In this document: piece after piece, positions 1 to 4,961 of the stretch
How positions within the stretch are numbered: the first letter of the stretch is position 1
How the letters are laid out: the number at the start of each line of letters is the position of its first letter
Source of the DNA: an archaeon
GTDB lineage: Archaea > Nanobdellota > Nanobdellia > SCGC-AAA011-G17 > GW2011-AR18
NCBI GenBank assembly: GCA_023245385.1
Contig: JAHFKM010000043.1
Coordinates: forward strand, 1 to 5,902
Reading direction: 5' to 3'
DNA: 5,902 nt
Program-made: the position numbers and the translations under genes
The notes under the pieces: generated by a model
The model's input: only the letters and a program-made list of their open reading frames with translations
What the model was told of the DNA's origin: nothing
Database searches by the model: none

Positions 1-148
1 TTTGCAGGTCATAACGAGACAAACCATGCTCGTACCGCTCAGCAAGAAGAGCATTATACACATCGCAAGAGTGTTTAAGCATCAACTCCAGTTCTTCACC
101 TTGTTTCCTTTTCGGATACAGCCTAAATTTGAACCCGCGAACAAACAC
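1..148 (-). CDS. tnpB: TnpB, IS200/IS605-type RNA-guided nuclease, N-terminal fragment cut by window edge
   Basis: The minus strand reads 49 codons from a GTG at 148 to the window edge, starting MFVRGFKFRLYPKRKQGEEL. It continues with a CDVYNALLAERYEHGLSRYDLQ-like stretch (residues 28-49). This is the typical N-terminus of TnpB/OrfB proteins: an FRLYP strand, then a helix with a C-x-x-x-YN-x-L pattern, then the S-x-x-DLQ motif. TnpB is the ancestor of Cas12 and cuts DNA guided by an RNA from its own element. The RuvC residues would lie outside the window and cannot be checked. The start is well fixed: an in-frame TAA sits immediately before the GTG, and a full AGGAGGTG Shine-Dalgarno lies 7 nt upstream. 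Whether the gene is intact is unknown. Confidence 0.85.
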   Translation of the reverse strand, partial: MFVRGFKFRLYPKRKQGEELELMLKHSCDVYNALLAERYEHGLSRYDLQ

Positions 149-155
149 TTACCCA

Positions 156-163
156 CACCTCCT
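156..163 (-). promoter_or_regulatory. Shine-Dalgarno of tnpB
   Basis: AGGAGGTG on the minus strand, an 8-base complement to the archaeal 16S rRNA 3' tail, 7 nt before the GTG at 148. It decides the GTG start. It is also much stronger than any ribosome binding site seen in the glycan genes here. Confidence 0.8.
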
Positions 164-231
164 AGAGACTTTTTTTATCACCGATTTTATTACCTAACGA
201 CTTGCTAATTCAGAGTAACAAATGGTCTTAC

Positions 232-246
232 GATTATATAAGTTCT
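232..246 (-). promoter_or_regulatory. Archaeal promoter (TATA box + BRE) probably driving tnpB
   Basis: On the minus strand AGAAC (246-242) is followed directly by TTATATAATC (241-232). This gives a TATA box centred near 237 with a purine-rich BRE-like element. Transcription would start near 212, giving a leader of about 63 nt that carries the Shine-Dalgarno of tnpB. The TATA core is palindromic, so it could also act on the plus strand, but no plus-strand gene follows. The assignment is from spacing alone. Confidence 0.5.
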
Positions 247-247
247 G

Positions 248-271
248 CGCGCACTTGGCGCGGGTGTCGCG
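248..271. repeat. GC-rich pair of overlapping, mutually exclusive hairpins
   Basis: CGCGC (248-252) pairs with GCGCG (258-262) around ACTTG. Alternatively CGCG (259-262) pairs with CGCG (268-271) around GGTGT. The two stems share bases, so only one can form. The segment is strikingly GC-rich in an AT-rich intergenic region and lies just upstream of the tnpB promoter. It could be a subterminal hairpin at the left end of the IS200/IS605 element, but the element boundary was not identified. Confidence 0.4.
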
Positions 272-287
272 AGCAAAACCTTTAATC

Positions 288-294
288 AAAAAAA
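288..294 (-). terminator. Oligo-T run on the minus strand, possible archaeal terminator
   Basis: Seven A on the plus strand read as TTTTTTT on the minus strand. The run lies downstream of the small membrane-protein gene and the structured block, and ahead of the tnpB promoter. Archaeal RNA polymerase terminates at T-rich tracts without needing a hairpin, so the run could separate the two transcription units. A second minus-strand T6 run at 339-334 is an alternative. Confidence 0.3.
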
Positions 295-309
295 GTTCTT
301 ATTCACTTA

Positions 310-334
310 TAAAACAGGTTTATACCCTGTTTTA
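310..334. repeat. 9-bp inverted repeat (hairpin)
   Basis: TAAAACAGG (310-318) and CCTGTTTTA (326-334) are perfect inverted repeats around a 7-nt loop TTTATAC. After one mismatch, two more A-T pairs extend the stem (307-308 with 336-337). It could be part of a terminator for minus-strand transcription, with the adjacent T6 run, or a hairpin at the end of a transposon. The sequence does not decide between these. Confidence 0.5.
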
Positions 335-396
335 AAAAATTAGCCGGCGCCAAAATAGTTTTGTCGCTACCCCTTTTTTTAGAAGAATTTACACAA

Positions 397-469
397 CGAC
401 TCTGTCGCCCTCTTTTGAGGGTTCGGTCATTCAATCTTCGGACTAAAGTCCGCGAAGGGTTTCTGACCC
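397..469 (-). ncRNA. Candidate structured RNA: four adjacent hairpins just after the small membrane-protein gene
   Basis: Four short hairpins lie nearly back to back: CGAC/GTCG (397-407), CCCTC/GAGGG with a 4-nt loop (408-421), an imperfect CTTC-GGAC/GTCC-GAAG stem (436-457) and GGGT/ACCC (457-469). The block is GC-rich compared with the genome around it. Strand is chosen because the minus-strand gene at 478-630 reads into it and its promoter is on that strand. The CTTTAG at the tip of the third hairpin on the minus strand resembles hairpins found at right ends of IS200/IS605 elements, where the guide RNA of TnpB is made. A decayed right end is therefore one option and a 3'-UTR RNA another. 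It does not fold as a tRNA, and no known RNA family was recognised. Confidence 0.35.
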
Positions 470-477
470 GACCTCGT

Positions 478-630
478 CTAAAAGAGAGCATAGACAAAAG
501 GTGAAATACTTGAACTTCCCACGAAGACAATAAGAATACTAACGACCGCTAAGAGAAAAAGAATGGGAATAAGCCACCACTTTTTATTTTGCTTCATAAA
601 TCCCCAAAGATCACTAATAACACTTGCCAT
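478..630 (-). CDS. Small single-helix membrane protein, DUF5989 type
   Basis: The protein is 50 residues long, starting MASVISDLWGFMKQNKKWWL and ending in SISPFVYALF. The layout matches DUF5989 proteins: a short N-terminal amphipathic piece with the E/D-LWGF motif (7-11), a basic patch (13-17), W-L-(I/L)-P leading into one membrane helix (about 19-37), and a polar G-S-S turn followed by P-F-(V/I)-Y-x-L-F at the C-terminus. The function is unknown. As family knowledge, bacterial members often sit beside SxtJ-like and carbamoyltransferase genes in polysaccharide loci, which fits the glycan genes here, but neither partner is in the window. An in-frame upstream extension to 720 exists. It is rejected because the family starts at this Met and because a TATA box lies about 25 nt before it, implying a leaderless mRNA. 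Confidence 0.8.
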   Translation of the reverse strand: MASVISDLWGFMKQNKKWWLIPILFLLAVVSILIVFVGSSSISPFVYALF

Positions 631-650
631 AAAAAAAAAGAGAAGAAGAG

Positions 651-666
651 CTTTATTAATGTTTCG
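651..666 (-). promoter_or_regulatory. Archaeal promoter (BRE + TATA) for the DUF5989 gene, possibly bidirectional
   Basis: On the minus strand CGAAAC (666-661) precedes ATTAATAAAG (660-651). The TATA core is centred about 24.5 nt before the ATG at 630, the distance expected when transcription starts at the start codon itself. The near-palindromic core also reads CTTTATTAAT on the plus strand, with purines (642-650) before it. It could therefore also serve the divergent glycosyltransferase, with a start near 681 and a leader of about 27 nt. Confidence 0.55.
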
Positions 667-692
667 CAGATAGATCATATGAAGACTTTCAA

Positions 693-697
693 AGGTG
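693..697 (+). promoter_or_regulatory. Shine-Dalgarno-like AGGTG before the GT-C glycosyltransferase
   Basis: AGGTG matches part of the archaeal 16S tail complement and lies 10 nt before the ATG at 708, a slightly long spacing. No good TATA box occurs 24-30 nt before this ATG, so a leadered mRNA is more likely for this gene. Confidence 0.45.
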
Positions 698-707
698 TCA
701 AAGAAAA

Positions 708-1850
708 ATGAAAAGAACAAACCTTATTTTAATCGCTATCATCGTACTCGCTCTCTTTCTGAGACTACACCTTCTTAATGAACGACAATTTGGAACTGAT
801 GAAGATCACAGCCTAGAGTTCGCGAGAGATATGGTAACAGGAAAAATGGACGTCGTGCTCGCCACAGAACCACATCCCCCAGGATATTACCTCTTTTTAG
901 GACTGTTAACAAAAATAGACGACTCTGTTTTTTTCTTAAGACTCGTCAACGTGTTTCTAGCAGTCTTAGGAATTGTCACAAGCTATTTCTTAGTAAAAGA
1001 GTTAACAAAAAGTACTGAAACAGGATTGCTCTCTTCTTTCTTACTCACCTTGAATCCTTTACAACTCGTGTATGCTCAGCAATTACGTTCGTACATTTTA
1101 CTTTCTTTGTTCTATCTACTTTCAATGTGGTGTTTATACAGATATATTTTTAGGAAAGAAAAAAAAATGATTTATCCATTAACAATCCTCTACATTCTCG
1201 CGTTTTATATTCATTTTTATACAGGATTTATCATAGCGACGCATTGTTTGACCATTCTCTATTTTAGAAAGAAAGAAAAAATTGACATAAAAAGGTATAG
1301 TATTGGAATTCTTGTTTTCATTCTTGCAATTCTTTTGTATCTTCCAAGGTTCTTAAAACAGTTTCACTATACCATCGTAGAATCTAAGAATTTGCCTTTC
1401 TTAGGATTGAAAGTTTCTGAAATACCCTATCCCTTCTGGAAGTTTGGAATAATGGCAAATATATCAACAGTAAAAACATTTTTCCCCTACCTCTTTATCC
1501 TCATAATTTTATTGACCGCGCTTTTTTTAAGAGGAATGTATAAAATCTGGAAAGAAAACAGAAATCTCGGAGTGTTTATCGCTTTTACTTTTCTAGGCAT
1601 TTTCGCGATCCCATTAATTTTAAATCCTTTAATCTCTTATTTAAGTAAAGGTAGTACCCTCTATTATTTCAGATATTTTACCTATCTTGTCCCAATATAC
1701 GCGTTTTTAGTCGCTGAAGGATTAAAAGTGAGAAATAAAATGCTGAAATACCTTATGCTGGGAATTATTATTATCGGATGGATGAGCATTATACATCTTT
1801 ATTATACTGTTTCTATTCTTCAAAACTGGAGCAGGTTTTTTGGAGTGTAA
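708..1850 (+). CDS. GT-C membrane glycosyltransferase, GT39/ArnT-like
   Basis: This 380-residue multi-pass membrane protein transfers sugar from a polyprenyl-phosphate (dolichyl-phosphate) carrier to an acceptor on the outer face of the membrane. The GT-C signature is intact. A first helix (about 5-23) is followed by an extracellular loop with the catalytic acidic pair D31-E32 in GTDEDHS. Then come HPPGYY at 56-61, matching the HPPLYY-like motif, and the NP-x-x-x-YAQQLRSY segment (116-129), whose R127 and Y129 match the R-x-Y motif of ArnT/PMT proteins. The remainder is hydrophobic helices separated by lysine-rich loops. It lacks the long C-terminal domain of many relatives and is short for the family. 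Sugar and acceptor cannot be told; a glycan chain, a protein or a lipid are all possible. The gene is divergent from the DUF5989 gene and upstream of the glycan operon. Confidence 0.82.
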   Translation: MKRTNLILIAIIVLALFLRLHLLNERQFGTDEDHSLEFARDMVTGKMDVVLATEPHPPGYYLFLGLLTKIDDSVFFLRLVNVFLAVLGIVTSYFLVKELTKSTETGLLSSFLLTLNPLQLVYAQQLRSYILLSLFYLLSMWCLYRYIFRKEKKMIYPLTILYILAFYIHFYTGFIIATHCLTILYFRKKEKIDIKRYSIGILVFILAILLYLPRFLKQFHYTIVESKNLPFLGLKVSEIPYPFWKFGIMANISTVKTFFPYLFILIILLTALFLRGMYKIWKENRNLGVFIAFTFLGIFAIPLILNPLISYLSKGSTLYYFRYFTYLVPIYAFLVAEGLKVRNKMLKYLMLGIIIIGWMSIIHLYYTVSILQNWSRFFGV

Positions 1851-1852
1851 AC

Positions 1853-1868
1853 TATTTTTAATTTTTAT
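1853..1868 (+). terminator. T-rich stretch after the GT-C gene, likely terminator
   Basis: Two T5 runs (TATTTTTAATTTTTAT) begin 3 nt after the stop codon at 1850. T-rich tracts of this kind act as archaeal terminators. The next gene has its own promoter, which agrees with a transcript ending here. There is no hairpin. Confidence 0.5.
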
Positions 1869-1908
1869 AATCTAAAAAAAATGTAAATTCTTCCAATCAC
1901 CACTTCCA

Positions 1909-1924
1909 GAAACCTTTTTATAAG
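1909..1924 (+). promoter_or_regulatory. Archaeal promoter (BRE + TATA) of the glycan operon, leaderless
   Basis: GAAAC (1909-1913) is followed by CTTTTTATAAG (1914-1924). The TATA core is centred about 23.5 nt before the ATG at 1944, so transcription should begin at or next to the start codon. No Shine-Dalgarno is present before this ATG, consistent with a leaderless message. Confidence 0.65.
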
Positions 1925-1943
1925 ATAGGAATTAACGAAACGA

Positions 1944-2951
1944 ATGAACCTTTTCATCTCTATTTGTGTACTAGTAAGCTTTCTCATATCATTAGTCTCT
2001 ACATCCTGGTGGATTAAATATTTAAAAAAAATTAACCTAGAAGTAAAAGATCAAAATAAAGAACATCAACCTTTGGTTCCTTTGTCAGGAGGTATTTCTG
2101 TTCTCGCTGGAATCCTCGCAGGACTACTCCTCTTTATCTTCATCAGAACCTTTGTATCAAAAGGAGCGTTTAGTTTAATTTTAGACGCGAATAATCTCTT
2201 ACTCTTATTCGCCGCGATGATTTCTATCTTTATCATTACCCTCGTTGGTTTTTTGGACGACCTCGTCATAGAAAAAGGAAAAGAAAGCTCCGCAGGCTTA
2301 AGACAATGGCAAAAACCATTGTTAACACTAACCGCAGCTATTCCTTTAATGGTAGTAAGAGCAGGCACAACAGATATGGGGCTACCTTTCATAGGAGTAA
2401 TCGATTTCGGAATTCTCTATCCCCTACTTTTTGTTCCCTTAGGAGTTGTTGGCGCCGCGAATATGACAAATATGCTCGCAGGGTTTAATGGAATGGAAGC
2501 AGGAATGGGAATAATTTATCTAAGCAGCTTAGGCTTGTTCGCATATAAAAATCATGCATATCTCGCAGCCTTAATCGCTGTCGTAAGTGTCGCTTCCCTT
2601 TACGCATTTTATCTTTTTAACAAGACACCCGCAAAAATTCTCGCTGGTGACTCTTTAACCTATCTGTTAGGAGGAGTTTTAGCAGTGATAGCAATTTTAG
2701 GAAATATAGAAAGAGCAGCTCTAATCGTTTCAATCCCATTTTTTATCGAATTCATACTAAAAGCAAGGAGCGGATTTAAAGCACAGTCCTACGGAGTCTG
2801 GAAGGAAGGAAAGATTATTTCCCGGCATGAAAGACACATTTACTCTCTTCCCCATTTTTTGACGAGAACAGGAAAATTTACAGAAAAACAAATTACTTTC
2901 TGTATGCTAGGAATGAGCTTGTTTTTTAGCGCCTTAATCTGGTTGACCTAA
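1944..2951 (+). CDS. aglH: UDP-GlcNAc:polyprenyl (dolichyl)-phosphate GlcNAc-1-phosphate transferase, ALG7/AglH type
   Basis: This 335-residue enzyme of about ten membrane helices starts lipid-linked glycan synthesis. It moves GlcNAc-1-phosphate, or a close relative, from UDP-sugar to a polyprenyl phosphate on the cytoplasmic face. The PNPT-family motifs are in order: P46-L-SGG (46-50), GFLDD with the Mg-binding aspartates D105-D106, N173-x-x-N176 followed by AGFNGME (179-185), AGDS (234-237), and a basic loop RHERHIYSLPH (294-304). AGFNGME instead of DGxNGLA, and the R-H-x-R loop in place of the MraY HHH motif, are the eukaryote/archaeal GPT version, which argues for archaeal N-glycan or related glycan assembly and against murein or O-antigen. 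The actual sugar is not proved. It is the first gene of an operon: its TAA shares one base with the next ATG (TAATG). Confidence 0.87.
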   Translation: MNLFISICVLVSFLISLVSTSWWIKYLKKINLEVKDQNKEHQPLVPLSGGISVLAGILAGLLLFIFIRTFVSKGAFSLILDANNLLLLFAAMISIFIITLVGFLDDLVIEKGKESSAGLRQWQKPLLTLTAAIPLMVVRAGTTDMGLPFIGVIDFGILYPLLFVPLGVVGAANMTNMLAGFNGMEAGMGIIYLSSLGLFAYKNHAYLAALIAVVSVASLYAFYLFNKTPAKILAGDSLTYLLGGVLAVIAILGNIERAALIVSIPFFIEFILKARSGFKAQSYGVWKEGKIISRHERHIYSLPHFLTRTGKFTEKQITFCMLGMSLFFSALIWLT

Positions 2952-4210
2952 TGAAATGGCTGAAATATAACAAGAACGATAGTTTAATTAGAGATGGAAT
3001 TATTCTCTTTTCCGCGACAATGATCGCGAACGTTTTAGGATATGCATATCATTTTGCTGCTGGTCGCCTTCTTGGTCCAGTGCAGTATGGTATTTTAGGA
3101 GCTGTTCTTTCTCTGATCTATATAGTAAATGTTCCAGTAAACGTTATTCAAACAACAATCGCGAAATTCAGCGCAAAATTTAAAGCAGAACAACATAAAG
3201 AAAAAGTAAATGTTCTGTTGCGAAGAAGCGTAAGAAAATTATTGTTGACAGGCATTACTGCTACACTTATTTTTTTAGTCTTGATCGGGTTTATAGCTGA
3301 TTTCTTAAAAATTCCAAAAGAAATATTACTCCTCTTCACCCCTATCCTCCTATTTTCCCTTCTCTTACCCATAACAAGAGGAATCTTACAAGGCTTGCAA
3401 TCATTTAAAGATTTAGGATTAAATCTCGTGTCAGAAGGATTTGTAAAAATGGCTCTTGGAATAGGATTCGTTCTTCTAGGCCTTGGTGTTGGTGGCGCTG
3501 TCCTAGGAATTACCTGCTCCCTAGGAATTGCTTTCTTACTCTCTTACTTTCCTTTAAAAAACTTTTTTAAAAAAACACACGAAACCTTTGAAAGAAATGA
3601 AGTATATAACTATGCTCTCCCTGTTTTCTTCGCTTTACTACTCTTAACAGGATTTTACACAGTTGACGTTCTGCTGGTGAAACATTTTTTTCAAGACATT
3701 GACGCAGGATATTATGCCGCTCTATCTCTTATCGGGAAAATGATTTTTTTTGGAACATTCGCTATAGGAAATGTCATGTTTCCTAAAGTCGCTGAGATGC
3801 ATTCTCTAAAAAAAGAAAATAAACAAATTTTGAACAAGTCACTCATCTTAATGACCCTAGGATCTTTTGCCGCAGTAAGCCTGTACTTTCTCTTTCCCAA
3901 AATAATTATCCTCCTCTTATTTGGAAAGGAATATTTACGTATTATCCCTTTAGTCGGCTGGATGGGCGTAATGATGGCATTTTATTCTTTATCCTACCTT
4001 CTCTCTTTGTATAACCTCTCAATAGGAAAATTAAAATTTATCTGGATCTTATTTGTTTTTTTCCTCATTGAAGTTTTAGCCTTAGTCCTATTTCATCAAA
4101 ATTTAGAGAGTATTATAAAAATCCTTGCTGCTTTAATGACCGTGTTATTTTTAATACTTCTTATATACACAAAAGCCTATGGAACTGAGCATTATCATTC
4201 CAGCATATAA
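2951..4210 (+). CDS. Oligosaccharide flippase / polysaccharide biosynthesis protein (Wzx/MATE-like)
   Basis: This 419-residue, almost wholly hydrophobic protein has about 12 predicted membrane helices and belongs to the MOP superfamily of lipid-linked oligosaccharide flippases. The N-terminus is typical: a short cytoplasmic tail, a helix with ATMIANVLGYAYHFAAGRLLGPVQYG (about 23-48), where the G-R-x-LGP-x-x-YG motif is the best family mark, then a V-x-Q-T-x-x-AKFSAK segment. A basic loop (about 78-92) and several KK-rich loops set the cytoplasmic side. The likely role is to turn the completed lipid-linked glycan to the outer face. The start codon overlaps the previous stop by one base, with no Shine-Dalgarno, so translation is probably coupled. 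The 3' end overlaps the next gene by 32 nt. The transported glycan cannot be inferred. Confidence 0.85.
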   Translation: MKWLKYNKNDSLIRDGIILFSATMIANVLGYAYHFAAGRLLGPVQYGILGAVLSLIYIVNVPVNVIQTTIAKFSAKFKAEQHKEKVNVLLRRSVRKLLLTGITATLIFLVLIGFIADFLKIPKEILLLFTPILLFSLLLPITRGILQGLQSFKDLGLNLVSEGFVKMALGIGFVLLGLGVGGAVLGITCSLGIAFLLSYFPLKNFFKKTHETFERNEVYNYALPVFFALLLLTGFYTVDVLLVKHFFQDIDAGYYAALSLIGKMIFFGTFAIGNVMFPKVAEMHSLKKENKQILNKSLILMTLGSFAAVSLYFLFPKIIILLLFGKEYLRIIPLVGWMGVMMAFYSLSYLLSLYNLSIGKLKFIWILFVFFLIEVLALVLFHQNLESIIKILAALMTVLFLILLIYTKAYGTEHYHSSI

Positions 4211-4922
4211 TGAAGAGAAAAGAATTGGAAAAACATTAGAAGAATATCTCTCTTTCTTTTCAAAAAATAATAAAGAAAACTACGAAATTATAGTAGTAAT
4301 GAACGGCTGCACAGATACCACTTACGGGATTTTAGAATCATTTAAAAAAAAGCATACTCCATTAAAGATCTTAGAATTTAAAGCAGGAATAGGAAAAGGA
4401 GGCGCAGTCATTGAAGGATTTAAAATCGCCAAAGGAGACCTTATTGGTTTTGTAGACGCTGACAATTCCACAAGCGCTCCAGAGTTTGAAAAGTGCGTCA
4501 AAAATATTCTCGGCTATGACGGAGTGATCGCTTCCCGCTATATCCAAGACGCAGTTGTAGAACCAAAACAACCTCTTTCAAGAAGGATCGCGTCAAGAGG
4601 ATTTAACATTTTAATTAAAATCTTATTTGGATTACGAATTAAAGATTCACAATGTGGCGCGAAACTTTTTAGGAAAGATGTCATTAAAAAGATTTTACCT
4701 GATCTTGGAATAACAAGATGGGCGTTTGATGTTGACCTATTATACCAATTAAAAAGAAATAGATTTGTCGTAAAAGAAATCCCAATACTATGGAAAGATA
4801 GCGAAGGTTCAACCCTGAATGTCAGAAAAGCAACAATAGAAATGTTCCTCGCAGTAACCAGATTAAGATTGATCTATTCTCCCTTAAGAGTAATTGTAAA
4901 AGTGTATGACAAATTGTTTTGA
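4179..4922 (+). CDS. GT2 polyprenyl-phosphate glycosyltransferase, ALG5/DPM1-like
   Basis: This 247-residue protein has a GT-A fold and probably transfers glucose, mannose or a similar sugar from a nucleotide sugar to polyprenyl phosphate, giving the lipid donor for GT-C enzymes. Motifs: IIIPAYNEEKRI (5-16), a nucleotide-binding N-G-C-T-D (42-46), GKGGAV (72-77), the metal-binding D93-A-D95 in FVDADNST, S119-R120, the family mark DSQCGAKLF (156-164), WAFDVDLL (181-188) with the likely catalytic acid region, and W205-x-D-x-EGSTLN near the end. There is no C-terminal membrane helix, so it is a peripheral cytoplasmic-face enzyme. These marks match ALG5-like proteins better than general GT2. The start at 4179 is right because the first GT2 strand begins two codons later, although this makes a 32-nt overlap with the flippase gene. 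No Shine-Dalgarno precedes it. The sugar is not determined. Confidence 0.85.
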   Translation: MELSIIIPAYNEEKRIGKTLEEYLSFFSKNNKENYEIIVVMNGCTDTTYGILESFKKKHTPLKILEFKAGIGKGGAVIEGFKIAKGDLIGFVDADNSTSAPEFEKCVKNILGYDGVIASRYIQDAVVEPKQPLSRRIASRGFNILIKILFGLRIKDSQCGAKLFRKDVIKKILPDLGITRWAFDVDLLYQLKRNRFVVKEIPILWKDSEGSTLNVRKATIEMFLAVTRLRLIYSPLRVIVKVYDKLF

Positions 4923-4936
4923 AAGGTCTTATAAAT
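4921..4936 (+). promoter_or_regulatory. Archaeal promoter (BRE + TATA) of the last glycosyltransferase
   Basis: GAAAG (4921-4925) overlaps the stop codon of the upstream gene and is followed by TTATAAAT (4929-4936). The TATA centre is about 29.5 nt before the ATG at 4962. That places the transcription start within a few bases of the start codon. A pyrimidine-rich stretch with a T7 run (4950-4956) lies between. The gene is thus probably transcribed separately as well as by read-through. Confidence 0.6.
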
Positions 4937-4961
4937 CTTCTCCTTATTCTTTTTTTAAACA

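Noticed and set aside
2..208. Plus-strand open frame of 68 codons
   Set aside because: It is antisense to the clear TnpB N-terminus and to its Shine-Dalgarno, and its translation has no recognisable pattern.
391..470. Possible tRNA because of a GGTTCG sequence near a stem
   Set aside because: No 7-bp acceptor stem, no anticodon arm in the right place, and the stem order does not fit a cloverleaf.
303..530. Minus-strand open frame of 75 codons rich in Arg and Ser
   Set aside because: It overlaps the end of the DUF5989 gene in another frame and runs through the hairpin block. The composition looks like a translated structured RNA. A relic of a TnpB C-terminus cannot be excluded, but I could not support it.
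631..720. 30-codon upstream extension of the DUF5989 gene
   Set aside because: The family begins at the Met at 630, and the promoter spacing fits that start. The extension would overlap the divergent gene.
2066..2392. Minus-strand open frame of 108 codons inside the GlcNAc-1-P transferase gene
   Set aside because: Antisense shadow of a strongly supported gene with all family motifs.
3502..3529. CCTAGGAATT occurring twice, 18 bases apart
   Set aside because: Both copies code for similar Leu-Gly-Ile stretches in a hydrophobic protein. It is chance repetition in coding sequence.
4158..4170. TATA-like sequence before the ALG5-like gene
   Set aside because: It is only about 15 nt from the start codon and lies inside the flippase coding region. 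The spacing does not suit an archaeal promoter for this start.
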